A program made the position numbers and the translations under genes. Below the pieces are notes generated by a model. It worked only from the letters and a program-made list of their open reading frames with translations, did not search any database and was not told the DNA's origin. A stretch of DNA of 64,000 nt, from NCBI RefSeq assembly GCF_014852585.1, contig NZ_JACVBX010000002.1, positions 62,001 to 126,000 on the forward strand, read 5' to 3'. This document shows, piece after piece, positions 49,672-59,446 of the stretch (positions are counted from its first letter, which is position 1; each line of letters starts with the position of its first letter). The stretch comes from Pseudomonas sp. PDM18 (GTDB lineage Bacteria > Pseudomonadota > Gammaproteobacteria > Pseudomonadales > Pseudomonadaceae).

Positions 49672-50531
49672 AGGGAGACGCCCAGCGCGGCGGACAGCCA
49701 CTCGCAGAACCCTACCGCCTGGGCATTGCGCTCGCTCTGCTGATGCACCAGCAGCGACCAGTTCGGCCCGCGCACGGTCTGCTCGCTGAGCGGGGCCAGC
49801 AGGCCATTCTCTCGCGCATCGCCGGCCAGCAGCTGGCTCACCAGGGCAACGCCCAGGCCCTGGCTCGCGGCGTCCAGCAGCAGGCCGGGATCGGAGAAGT
49901 TCAGGCCCTCGCTGCGCTGGCCGACGTCGGCGCCGCCCTGCAGTTGCCAGTGCGCCCAGTCCATTTCCCGTTCGCCGTGCAGGGTGGTGCGCGTCGGTTC
50001 CGGCTGCGCCAGCAATGAAGGATGGCAGGCCGGGTAGAGGCGATCCTCCAGCAGCACGCGGAAGCGGCACTCGGCCTGGGCGGTGAGGTCGTCGCGCACG
50101 GCGATGTCGATGGTCTGTGTGGCCATGTCCGGGGTTTCGTCGGTGGTCAGCAGCCAGAGGTCGATCTGCGGGTGGCGGGCGTGGAAGTCGCCCAGGCGCG
50201 GCACCAGCCAGTGGCGGGCGAAGGCCGGGGTGGTGTTGACCACCAACTGGTTGGGCTTGCGGTACTGGTCCAGGCGGCGGATGCCTACGGCCAGTTGCTG
50301 CAGCATGGATTGCGTGGTGCTGAGCAGGTCGGCGCCAGCGTCGGTCAGCGCCACCTTGCGCCCGGAACGATAGAACAGCGGCTGTTCGACGAAGCTTTCC
50401 AGGCTGCGGATCTGCTGGCTGATGGCCGATTGGGTGAGGTGCAGTTCCTCGGCGGCCTTGTGGAAGCTGCCCAGGCGCGCGGCGGCTTCGAAGCCGCGCA
50501 GGGCATTCAGGGGTGGCCAGTGTTTGAGCAT
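49668..50531 (-). CDS. LysR family transcriptional regulator, likely controlling the agmatine operon
   Basis: 287 residues. GcvA-like HTH: MLKHWPPLNALRGFEAAARLGSFHKAAEELHLTQSAISQQIRSLESFVEQPLF. The effector domain follows (QLVVNTTPAFARHWLVPRLGDF). It is divergent from the agmatine operon (133-bp gap with a dyad at 50553-50569), so it is the prime candidate regulator. This differs from the TetR-type AguR that controls the classical aguBA operon. The stop codon lies within an intergenic repeat. Confidence 0.88.
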   Translation of the reverse strand: MLKHWPPLNALRGFEAAARLGSFHKAAEELHLTQSAISQQIRSLESFVEQPLFYRSGRKVALTDAGADLLSTTQSMLQQLAVGIRRLDQYRKPNQLVVNTTPAFARHWLVPRLGDFHARHPQIDLWLLTTDETPDMATQTIDIAVRDDLTAQAECRFRVLLEDRLYPACHPSLLAQPEPTRTTLHGEREMDWAHWQLQGGADVGQRSEGLNFSDPGLLLDAASQGLGVALVSQLLAGDARENGLLAPLSEQTVRGPNWSLLVHQQSERNAQAVGFCEWLSAALGVSL

Positions 50532-50552
50532 GATCGATAAGTCTGCCTAATC

Positions 50553-50569
50553 AGATTTGCGCAAAATCT
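50553..50569. promoter_or_regulatory. Candidate LysR operator of the agmatine operon
   Basis: AGATTT-GCGCA-AAATCT, 6-bp perfect arms, within an AT-rich divergent promoter region; an outer pair CGATA...TATCG flanks it. Confidence 0.5.
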
Positions 50570-50664
50570 ATCGTTTGTTCTGACATTTTTACAGGCTTAG
50601 CATGGTCGTCAGGCGCCGCTGAACCTTTTCCTTCCGATAAAAATTACTTACCAAAGGCTTGAGT

Positions 50665-51719
50665 ATGCATCGCAACGACGATAGGCAGAACGGCTGGCGC
50701 ATGCCTGCTGAATGGGTCAACCACGCGGCGACCTGGATGGCATTCCCGCATAACCGTCCGCTCTGGGAGGGCGGCTGGCACGTGACCCTGGAGCAGGTGC
50801 AGGAAGACTTTGCCCGCGTTGCCAACGCCATCGCCCGCTTCGAGCCGGTGAAACTGGTGGTGGACCCGTCCGCCATGGCCCGCGCCGCCGAGCTGTGCGG
50901 GGCCAACGTCGAGCTGGTGCCGCTGCCCATCGACGACAGCTGGTGCCGCGATTCCGGGCCGACCTTCATCTGCCATCCGCAGCACGGCGTTGCCGGTGTG
51001 AGCTGGCGCTTTAACGCCTGGGGCGGCAAGTCCGAACACACCCTGGACGAAGGCCTGGGCCGCCGCATCCTCAACCACCTCGGGCTCGATTGCTTCGGTA
51101 CGCCGCTGGCCAACGAAGGCGGGGCAATCCACGTGGATGGCGAGGGCACGCTGATCACCACCGAGTCGGTGCTGCTCAACCCCAACCGCAACCCCGGCGT
51201 CAGCAAGCGCGAGATGGAGGAAATCTTCAGCCGTCTGCTCGGCGTGACCAAGACCATCTGGCTGCCGGGCGACCCGCAGTATGTCACTGGTGACATGACC
51301 GACGGCCACGTCGATGGCGTGTGCGCCTTCGCTCGCCCCGGCGTGCTGCTGGTGGATGCGACCCACGATGATTCCAGCACCTACGCCGAAGTGGCGCGCG
51401 AAAACCGTCGTGCACTGGAGCTGGCCACCGATGCCAAGGGCCGTTCGTTCGAACTGATCGAGCTGTTCGAAGCCAGCGCGGCGGTGGACCCGGAAGCAGA
51501 AGTCTTCTGTGCGTCCTACACCAACTTCTACCTCGCCAATGGCGCGGTGATCATGCCGGCTTACGGCATCGCCGCCGACGACGAGGCCGCGGCGGTGCTG
51601 GCCCACGCCTTCCCCGGCCGCGAAGTGGTGCCGGTGCGCATCAACAATCTGGCCCATGGTGGTGGCGGCGTGCATTGCATTACCCAGCAGCAGCCGGCCT
51701 GGCCGCTGGGAGGCCTGTG

Positions 51720-51720
<1 letters not shown>
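50665..51720 (+). CDS. Agmatine deiminase (first copy, cytoplasmic; agu2A-like)
   Basis: 351 residues from the ATG at 50665. Peptidyl-arginine-deiminase-fold signatures: WMAFPHNRPLWEGGW, VELVPLPIDDSWCRDSGPTF, NEGGAIHVDGEGTLITTESVLLNPNRNPG, VTGDMTDGHVDGVCAFARPG and the catalytic Cys C338 in GGGGVHCITQQQP. It hydrolyses agmatine to N-carbamoylputrescine and ammonia. No signal peptide. First gene of a four-gene operon; its stop overlaps the next start (TGATG). The gene order matches, from memory, agu2ABCA' of P. aeruginosa PA14. Confidence 0.93.
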
Positions 51721-52622
<902 letters not shown>

Positions 52623-52624
52623 CC

Positions 52625-53722
52625 ATGAACAAGCACCTGCTGATCGGCGCGCTGGGGTTGTCCCTGGCGTGCACCCTGCAACTGGCCTCGGCCGAAGAGA
52701 AGGTCCTGCGCCTATTCAACTGGGCGGACTATTTCGCCCCCGACACGCTGGCCAATTTCACCAAGGAGACCGGCATCCGCGTCATCTACGACGTGATGGA
52801 CAGCAGCGAGACGCTGGAGGCCAAGATGATGGCCGGGCACAGCGGCTACGACCTGATCTTCCCCGGCGATACCGTCGCCGAGCGCCTGATGCGTGCCGGT
52901 GCGTTGCAGAAGCTCGACGACAGCAAGCTGCAGCACCTGGGCGATATCGAGCCGGGCCTGCAGAGCCTGCAGACCAAGTACCCATACTCGCGGCACGCCG
53001 TGGTGCCCTACACCTGGGGCAGCATCGGCCTGACCTACAACCAGGCGAAGATCGAGCAGCGCCTGCCCGGCGCGCCGGTGAACAGCCTCGATCTGCTGTT
53101 CAAGCCGGAGCTGGCCAAGCACTTCGCCGACTGCGGCATCTCGATGATCGATTCGCCGGACGAAGTACTCGCCGTGGTGCTCAACTATCTCGGCCGCGAC
53201 CCGCGCAGCGGCAAGCCGCAGGACCTGAGCGATGCGCTGGCGGTGCTCAATGGCATCCGTCCGTACATCCGCAAGTTCCAGTCGCAGCCGGTGACCCAGC
53301 TGGTGAATGGCGACCTGTGCCTGTCGCTGGGCTACAGCGGCGACGTGATCCAGTCGCAACGCGCCGCCGACGAGGCGAAGAAGCCCGAGCGCTTCGAGTA
53401 CCGCGTGCCGCGCGAAGGCACTTCGGTGTGGATGGACACCATGGCCATCCCCGCCGATGCGCCGCACCCCGAGTACGCTTACGCGCTGATCAACTACCTG
53501 ATGCGCCCGGACGTGATGGCGGCGATCAGCAACGCCACCGGCTACCCGACGTCCAATGCCAAGGCCCGGCCGATGGTCGAGGCGAGCATGCGTGACAACC
53601 CGGACATCTATCTTGATGAGAAGGCCTACGCGCGGCTGTTCCCCGGCAAGGACATCCCGCAGCGCGACATGCGGGCGCGGATGCGCACCTGGACCAGCTT
53701 CAAGACCGGCACCAGTGGCTGA
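52625..53722 (+). CDS. Periplasmic polyamine/agmatine-binding protein (agu2C-like)
   Basis: 365 residues with a signal peptide (MNKHLLIGALGLSLACTLQL to ASA/EEKVL). The mature start EEKVLRLFNWADYFAPDTLANFTKETG is the PotF/SpuD/SpuE signature (family N-terminus LxxYNWxDY), and DLIFPGDTVAERLMRAGALQKLD and GYSGDVIQ are conserved ligand-region segments. It captures a polyamine, probably agmatine or putrescine, in the periplasm. No ABC permease or ATPase gene is next to it, so it must use components encoded elsewhere or act as a sensor. Confidence 0.92.
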   Translation: MNKHLLIGALGLSLACTLQLASAEEKVLRLFNWADYFAPDTLANFTKETGIRVIYDVMDSSETLEAKMMAGHSGYDLIFPGDTVAERLMRAGALQKLDDSKLQHLGDIEPGLQSLQTKYPYSRHAVVPYTWGSIGLTYNQAKIEQRLPGAPVNSLDLLFKPELAKHFADCGISMIDSPDEVLAVVLNYLGRDPRSGKPQDLSDALAVLNGIRPYIRKFQSQPVTQLVNGDLCLSLGYSGDVIQSQRAADEAKKPERFEYRVPREGTSVWMDTMAIPADAPHPEYAYALINYLMRPDVMAAISNATGYPTSNAKARPMVEASMRDNPDIYLDEKAYARLFPGKDIPQRDMRARMRTWTSFKTGTSG

Positions 53723-53732
53723 GGAGGCGAGG

Positions 53733-54836
53733 ATGATGACACGCAGGAATCTGCTCGGCGCCGGCATGACGCTGGCGACGGGCCTCGGGCTCGGCCTGGG
53801 CCGGGTCGCCCTGGCGGCGAAACCCTGGTACATGCCCGACGAGCACCGCAAGCAGGAGCGGGTGTTCGTCGCTTACGCGGCGAGCCCTGACGTCTGGGAA
53901 GACATCGCTCCGGACGTCAATGCCACGGTGGCGCGGCTGGCCCGCGCGATCGCCGAGTTCCAGCCGGTGACGGTGCTCTGCCGGCCGGAGCAGCAGGCCG
54001 AGGCCAAGCGCGCGTGCGGCGGCCAGAACGTCGACTTCCTGCCGGTGCCGGTGGATGACATCTGGGTGCGCGACTACGGCGGCTGCTTCCTGGTCAACGA
54101 TGCGCCGGGCGGCCTTGCGCTGGCCGATTTCAATTTCAACGGCTGGGGCGGCAAGCAGCACGCCGAGCGCGACCGTGAAGTGTCGGCGGCCCTGGCCGAG
54201 GACGTGGAGGCGCAAGCCATCGTCAGCGAACTGTGCGGGGAGGGAGGCGGCATCGAGGTGGACGGCCACGGCACGGCCATCTTCACCGAGAGCTGCTGGC
54301 TCAACGACAACCGCAACCCGAGCTGGACGCGGCCGCGTATCGAAGCGGAGCTCAAGCGCATGCTGGGGCTGCGCAAGGTGATCTGGCTGCCGGGCATTCG
54401 CGGCAAGGACATCACCGATGCCCATGTGGACTTCTATGCGCGCTTCGTCGAACCGGGCGTGGTAGTGGTCAACCTGGACAACGACAAGCGTTCCTACGAC
54501 CACGAAGTTACCCGCCGCCACCTGGAGATCCTGAAGAACGCCACCGATGCCGACGGCCGCTCGTTGAAGGTGCATACGTTACCGCCGCCGATGAAGCCCA
54601 AGCCGAGCGCGTTCAACCGCGACAACCCGGACTTCGCTGCCGGTTACATCAATTACCTGCCGGTGAATGGCGGGGTGATTGCGCCGAAGTTCGGCGATGC
54701 GGCGGCCGATGAGCATTGCCATGCCTTGCTCAGCGAGCTGTACCCGGATCGCGAGATCGTCCAGCTGAACATCGACCCGATTGCCGCCGGGGGCGGTGGC
54801 ATTCACTGCGTGACGTTGCAGATGCCGGCGGTGTGA
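53733..54836 (+). CDS. Second agmatine deiminase with Tat signal (agu2A'-like)
   Basis: 367 residues from the ATG at 53733, with GAGGAGGCGAGG just upstream. The N-terminus MMTRRNLLGAGMTLATGLGL contains a twin-arginine motif (TRRNLLG) and a hydrophobic segment ending about VALAA, so the folded enzyme is exported to the periplasm. The remainder matches agmatine deiminases: VDDIWVRDYGGCFLVND, GEGGGIEVDGHGTAIFTESCWLNDNRNP, DITDAHVDFYARF and the catalytic Cys C359 in GGGGIHCVTLQMP. One operon thus encodes the same activity in two compartments. Confidence 0.93.
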   Translation: MMTRRNLLGAGMTLATGLGLGLGRVALAAKPWYMPDEHRKQERVFVAYAASPDVWEDIAPDVNATVARLARAIAEFQPVTVLCRPEQQAEAKRACGGQNVDFLPVPVDDIWVRDYGGCFLVNDAPGGLALADFNFNGWGGKQHAERDREVSAALAEDVEAQAIVSELCGEGGGIEVDGHGTAIFTESCWLNDNRNPSWTRPRIEAELKRMLGLRKVIWLPGIRGKDITDAHVDFYARFVEPGVVVVNLDNDKRSYDHEVTRRHLEILKNATDADGRSLKVHTLPPPMKPKPSAFNRDNPDFAAGYINYLPVNGGVIAPKFGDAAADEHCHALLSELYPDREIVQLNIDPIAAGGGGIHCVTLQMPAV

Positions 54837-54917
54837 CGCCGGCCCTGCCGGCGACACATCATGCGGAGCAGCATCACGGACGCAGTCCGCTGGATAGGTT
54901 GTCCTGGTGGTGCTGCG

Positions 54918-55676
54918 TTAGGGAAACGCCGCATCGATCAGCGCTGGGAGGGCAACGCCGGCGGCGCTGGCCAGGGCGAAGTCGCGTTCGCCGAGCAGCG
55001 GGCGGGGGGCGGGATTGACGTGGAGGACGGTCGCGCGAAGGCGCCGGGCGATCTCGGGGATTTCCGCCGCCGGGTAGACCACGCCGGACGTACCGACGGA
55101 GATCAGCAGGTCGCACTGTTCAGCGGCCTGGAAGGCGTGGGTGATTGCGTCCATCGGAAGGCTTTCGCCGAACCACACCACGCCGGGGCGAAGCGTGCCG
55201 CCGCAATGGGCGCAGGCCGGCGGTTGTACACGGCGGCCGGCCTCGGGTTCGTTCGGTACCGGCAGCGGCGCATCCGGCTCGCGCTGGCACTGGAAGCAGC
55301 GCGGGCGCTCCAGCTGGCCATGCAGGTGGGTGACGTTGCGGCTGCCGGCGCGCTCGTGGAGGTCGTCGACGTTCTGGGTGATCAGCGTGAGCTTGGGCAC
55401 CTTGCCCGCCAGGGCGGAGATGGCCAGGTGTGCGGGATTGGGCAGGGCGCGGTGGACGACGCTGCGGCGCCATTCATACCAGCCCCAGACCAGCGCCGGA
55501 TCCGCGCGGAATGCTTCGGCGGTGGCCAGGGAGGCGGCGTCGAAACGCTCCCACAGCCCGGTGAGGCGGTCGCGGAAGGTGGCGATTCCGCTTTCGGCAG
55601 AAACCCCTGCGCCAGCGAATACCACGACATGGCGGGCTTTGCGTAGCGCATCGACGAGCGCGGAGTCGAGGATCAT
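54918..55676 (-). CDS. cobB: Sirtuin NAD-dependent deacylase
   Basis: 252 residues. Class signatures: VVVFAGAGVSAESGIATFRD (NAD-binding GAGxS), ITQNVDDLHERAGS, catalytic H119 (THLHGQ), zinc Cys pairs CFQC and CAHC, and GTSGVVYPAAEIP. Y67 and R70 (WYEWR) are the Tyr-x-x-Arg pair that, as in SIRT5 and E. coli CobB, favours succinyl- or malonyl-lysine; desuccinylase activity is likely. Its start codon overlaps the stop of the upstream diguanylate cyclase gene by 4 bp, so the two are read together. Confidence 0.92.
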   Translation of the reverse strand: MILDSALVDALRKARHVVVFAGAGVSAESGIATFRDRLTGLWERFDAASLATAEAFRADPALVWGWYEWRRSVVHRALPNPAHLAISALAGKVPKLTLITQNVDDLHERAGSRNVTHLHGQLERPRCFQCQREPDAPLPVPNEPEAGRRVQPPACAHCGGTLRPGVVWFGESLPMDAITHAFQAAEQCDLLISVGTSGVVYPAAEIPEIARRLRATVLHVNPAPRPLLGERDFALASAAGVALPALIDAAFP

Positions 55677-57196
55677 TGAGGGGCTTCCTGCGGCGTCGGA
55701 GCGCTTTCCAGTCGATTGCGCCCGGCGGCCTTGGCGCGGTAGAGCGCGCGGTCGGCGGCTTCGATAAGGGCCTGCGGGCTGCTGTCGCCGCCGGCGGGCA
55801 GGGTGGCTATGCCAATGCTCGCGGTGATGCGGCCCAGCGGGCTGCCGGCATGGGTGAGGTTGGCGCCTTGCAGGCGCTGCATGAACTGCTCGGCCACGGC
55901 CAGGGCGCCGTCAGGGCCGGTATTGGGCAGGATCACCGCCAGCTCCTCGCCGCCATAGCGCGCGGCGAGATCGGCGGGGCGTCGCACGCTGTCAGCGAGG
56001 ACGCGGCCAATGCGCCGCAGGCAGTCGTCGCCGGCCGGATGGCCGTAGGTGTCGTTGAAGCGCTTGAAGTGGTCCACATCGATCAGCAGCAGCCCCAGCG
56101 GCGAGCGTTCGCGATGGGCGCGGCGCAGTTCTGCGATCAGGTGGTCGTCGAAGCTGCGGCGGTTCTCAAGGCCGGTGAGCGGGTCGCGCGAGGCGAGTAC
56201 TTCCAGTTGGCGGTTCGCCTTGAGCAGGTCTTCGCGGGCGTCGCGTAGCAGGCGCTCGGTGCCAATGCGGCGCTGGATGGCGAGGATCAGCAGGCTGCCG
56301 ATGACCACGATGATCATCAGCAGGCCGAAGGCGATGGCCACCGTTCGCAGGGCGTCCGAGCGCCAGGCGGCCAGGGCTTCGTCCTTGCCCAGGGCGACCG
56401 AGGTCACCAGCGGGTAGCGATCGTTCTTGCGGAAGGCGTAGATGCGTTCGGTGCCGTCCAGCGAGGAAGCGAAGGTGGCGCTGCCGACGTTATTGCTCTG
56501 CAGGTACTGGGTGAAGATCGGTGAGCGCGAAAGCACGCGCCCCATGTCGCTCTCGCGGAACGGATAGCGCACCAGCACCTGGCCGTTGCTGATGGCCACG
56601 CCGATGGCACCGGTCTTGCCAATGTCGATCTTGCCGAACAGCCGCAGGAAGTCCTGTACACCCAGAGCAGCGACTATCACCCCGGCGAAGTTGCCCTGGG
56701 CGTCGTTGTAGCGGCGGCTGACGGTAATTACCCAGACGCCGGTGGCGCGGCTGCGGATCGGCTCGCCGATATAGGCGTCCAGCGAGGGATTGTCGCGGTG
56801 GTGGATGAAATAGCCACGGTCGGCGCTGTTGGCGCCAGGCGGGAAGGGGCCGTTGGAGGTCATCAGCCAGTTGCCCTGGGCATCGTAGATGCCGATGCCG
56901 TTGAGCTGCGCGAGCAGGTGCTGCTGGTTGCGCACCAGGTCGTTCAGTCGCTGCAGTTGGGGCGCGCCACGTCCCTCGTGCTCCAGGCGTTCGGCCAGGC
57001 CGAGCAGCAGCATGGAACTCTGGGTGACGATGCCTTCGACGTAGGTGTCCAGCGCCTGCGTGAGGTTGAGGTTGTGCGTGGTGGTTTCCGCCAGCGTACG
57101 CTCGCGCGCCGACCACAGTTCCCAGGCGGTGGCGGCGGCCACGGCGAGGCTGATGATCGACAGCAGGAGGATGGCTAGGCGGATGTCGCGTTTCAC
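55673..57196 (-). CDS. Membrane diguanylate cyclase with periplasmic sensor domain
   Basis: 507 residues. One N-terminal helix (IRLAILLLSIISLAVAAATAW), a periplasmic region (about 30-275) that looks like a dCache/PDC sensor (IGIYDAQGNWLMTSNGPFPPGANSADRGYFIHHRDNPSLDAYIGEPIRSRATGVWVITVSRRY), a second helix (TVAIAFGLLMIIVVIGSLLILAI), then a GGDEF domain. The active site GGEEL is at 415-419, and the inhibitory I-site RPAD (406-409) lies five residues before it, so the enzyme should make c-di-GMP with product inhibition. It overlaps the sirtuin gene downstream by 4 bp. Confidence 0.93.
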   Translation of the reverse strand: MKRDIRLAILLLSIISLAVAAATAWELWSARERTLAETTTHNLNLTQALDTYVEGIVTQSSMLLLGLAERLEHEGRGAPQLQRLNDLVRNQQHLLAQLNGIGIYDAQGNWLMTSNGPFPPGANSADRGYFIHHRDNPSLDAYIGEPIRSRATGVWVITVSRRYNDAQGNFAGVIVAALGVQDFLRLFGKIDIGKTGAIGVAISNGQVLVRYPFRESDMGRVLSRSPIFTQYLQSNNVGSATFASSLDGTERIYAFRKNDRYPLVTSVALGKDEALAAWRSDALRTVAIAFGLLMIIVVIGSLLILAIQRRIGTERLLRDAREDLLKANRQLEVLASRDPLTGLENRRSFDDHLIAELRRAHRERSPLGLLLIDVDHFKRFNDTYGHPAGDDCLRRIGRVLADSVRRPADLAARYGGEELAVILPNTGPDGALAVAEQFMQRLQGANLTHAGSPLGRITASIGIATLPAGGDSSPQALIEAADRALYRAKAAGRNRLESAPTPQEAPQ

Positions 57197-57304
57197 TCAG
57201 GCCTCGTTGGGTCGGTCCCTGTGGCGGTTGCCGTGCGCGGCGGGCATTGCCCGGCTGGAGAGCAGGGAGACGCCTCCCGCATGCGCCGGGTTACGTGTCG
57301 TTCG

Positions 57305-58501
57305 TCAGACGCCGGGCATGCCGCTGAGTTGCACACGGTTGCGGCCTTTCTGCTTTGCGACGTACAGATGTCGGTCGCAGCGGGCGAGCAACTCGCGTGG
57401 CTCGCTCAGGCCGCCCTCGTTGGCCATCGCCGCACCGAGGCTGATGGTCAGGAAGCGCAGGCTGTCGGGCCGGTACAGATGTTCGATGCCCAGGCTCGTC
57501 ACCTGCTCGCGCAGCCGCTCGGCGACACAGCGCAAGTCTTCGGCGCTGGTCGCCTCCAACAGGATGGCGAACTCCTCGCCGCCATAACGATAGACGTTGG
57601 CGCGGCCGCCGCGCAGGGTGCCGACCAGGCTCTCGGCCACCTGGCACAGGCAGCGGTCACCGGCCTGGTGGCCGTAATGGTCGTTGTAGGGCTTGAAGTA
57701 GTCGATGTCGGCCATGAGCAGGGCAAAGGGCCGGCCGTGGGCGCGCATGCCATGCCAGCTCTCGTTGAGCTGCAGATCCAGTGCACGGCGGTTGCCTACG
57801 CCAGTGAGGCCGTCGGTGGCAGCTAGCTCCTGCAGGCGCAGGTTCAGCGCGGCGAGCTCGGTGCGCTGGCGTTTTTCCTCAAGGTCGGCGAGAAAGGCCT
57901 GGCGCACGCCCTTGATGTTGGTCCAGCTGATGAAAAGGCTGAACAGCGCGATGGGCAGGTAGACCAGGGTGAAGATCAGCAGCGGCTTGGCGGCGCCGTC
58001 GTGGATCAGCCAGACGTTGTAGAGAATGATCGCCGTGATGATCGCCGAGACCAGCGCGATACCCTTGAAGGAATAGCGTACGCCGAGGTTGCCCAATAGG
58101 ACGAACACCACCGAGGCGTAGAGGAAGAAGGGCACGTCCGGCGAGGCGCTGCGCTTGAGCAGTTCAAACCAGGCGATGGTGGAGATGATGTCGTGTACCG
58201 GCATCAGCAGGTCCATCACCAGCACGCTGCGGCTGAAGCGGAACACCAGGAAGATATTGAGCAGCCCGACCAGGCTCAGGGCAGTACGCAGGAACAGCGA
58301 TTCCTTGGCCATGTCCGGGATCAGCAGCGCGTCCGCCAGAACGTAGGAGTCGTAGGCGGCCATGGCGATGAAGTTGATCGCCAGCAGGAAGCGCCGGTAA
58401 TGCTGCACCACGTACGCCTTGTAGGCATCCTGCAGGCGCGGCGGAATTCTCCCCTGGTACTGCTGCCGGGGAGGAGCGGCGGGGAACTCGGGTGCGGTCA
58501 T
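57305..58501 (-). CDS. Diguanylate cyclase with multi-helix membrane domain
   Basis: 398 residues from the ATG at 58501; earlier in-frame codons lie in the divergent promoter region. About six membrane helices (residues 38-205) resemble a MASE-like integral sensing module, followed by a short coiled coil (DLEEKRQRTELAALNLRLQELAATDGLTG) and a GGDEF domain with GGEEF at 307-311. The I-site position reads GGRA instead of RxxD, so product inhibition is probably absent. Separate promoter from the cyclase gene 109 bp downstream. Signal unknown. Confidence 0.92.
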   Translation of the reverse strand: MTAPEFPAAPPRQQYQGRIPPRLQDAYKAYVVQHYRRFLLAINFIAMAAYDSYVLADALLIPDMAKESLFLRTALSLVGLLNIFLVFRFSRSVLVMDLLMPVHDIISTIAWFELLKRSASPDVPFFLYASVVFVLLGNLGVRYSFKGIALVSAIITAIILYNVWLIHDGAAKPLLIFTLVYLPIALFSLFISWTNIKGVRQAFLADLEEKRQRTELAALNLRLQELAATDGLTGVGNRRALDLQLNESWHGMRAHGRPFALLMADIDYFKPYNDHYGHQAGDRCLCQVAESLVGTLRGGRANVYRYGGEEFAILLEATSAEDLRCVAERLREQVTSLGIEHLYRPDSLRFLTISLGAAMANEGGLSEPRELLARCDRHLYVAKQKGRNRVQLSGMPGV

Positions 58502-58715
58502 CGAGAGTGGGAGCCTGTGTCTGCCATCCAGGGCGAATGCTGGCCAAAGGCTAGAGTAGGGTGCGGCACCATCGGCGTCCAGCAGGGCGATGCATAGGCT
58601 GTACCAAAACTTCGGTCCCTGCATATTGGCTCTGCCACGAGGGTCACTAATGGATCTTTATAGGGTGCCAATGCGGCGGCATTATGACCGTATTCACCTG
58701 CTGTCGAGGCTTTAC

Positions 58716-59336
58716 ATGTACGTACCTGCGCATTTCGAGGAAACCCGCCCGGACGAGCTGCACCGGCTGATCCGCGACTATCCCCTGGGCATCCTGGTGA
58801 CCGGCCATGACGGCCTGCTGGACGCCAACCACCTGCCGTTCGAGCTGGAACTTTCCGGCGAGCAACCGCTGCTGCGCGCCCACGTCGCCCGCAACAACCC
58901 GGTCTGGCAGGAGGCTGACGGCGAGGAGGCACTGGTTATCTTCCGTGGCGAGCACGCCTACGTCTCGCCCAACTGGTACCCGAGCAAGCACGAGGAGCAC
59001 CGCCAGGTGCCGACCTGGAACTACCAGGTGGTGCACGTGCGCGGCCGCCTCAAGGTGATGGACGAGGAGCGCTTCGTGCGCGGCGTGGTCGGCCGCCTGA
59101 CCCGCACCCATGAAGCCGGCGAGGACAAGCCGTGGAAGATGAGCGACTCCACCCCGGGATTCATCAGCGGCATGCTGGCGAACATCGTCGGCATCGAGGT
59201 GGAGATCGGCGAGATCATCGGCAAGTCCAAGCTCAGCCAGAACAAGGAAGAACGTGATCGGCTGGGCGCCGCCGAGCGGCTGGAACAACTCGGCAGTAGC
59301 GAACTTTCCGCGGTGATGAAGCGCGCGGTGGACTGA
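58716..59336 (+). CDS. PaiB-like FMN-binding protein
   Basis: 206 residues from the ATG at 58716. MYVPAHFEETRPDELHRLIRDYPLGILVTG and NHLPFELELSG are characteristic of the PaiB/FMN-binding negative regulator family, with the flavin-binding split-barrel core and LVIFRGEHAYVSPNWYPSKHEEHRQVPTWNYQVVHVRGRL. In Bacillus subtilis PaiB is linked to sporulation and protease regulation; in Gram-negative bacteria the role is largely unknown, probably flavin or redox related. Divergent from the second cyclase gene. Confidence 0.87.
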   Translation: MYVPAHFEETRPDELHRLIRDYPLGILVTGHDGLLDANHLPFELELSGEQPLLRAHVARNNPVWQEADGEEALVIFRGEHAYVSPNWYPSKHEEHRQVPTWNYQVVHVRGRLKVMDEERFVRGVVGRLTRTHEAGEDKPWKMSDSTPGFISGMLANIVGIEVEIGEIIGKSKLSQNKEERDRLGAAERLEQLGSSELSAVMKRAVD

Positions 59337-59446
59337 GCCCGGGCCGGTGAGGCCTGTTCCAGACATGTCCGCATGTTTCAAAGGGTTGGCGGATCGGTTG
59401 CGTGGAATGTAATAATATTACAATTCACTCTCAATCGATCCCGCCC

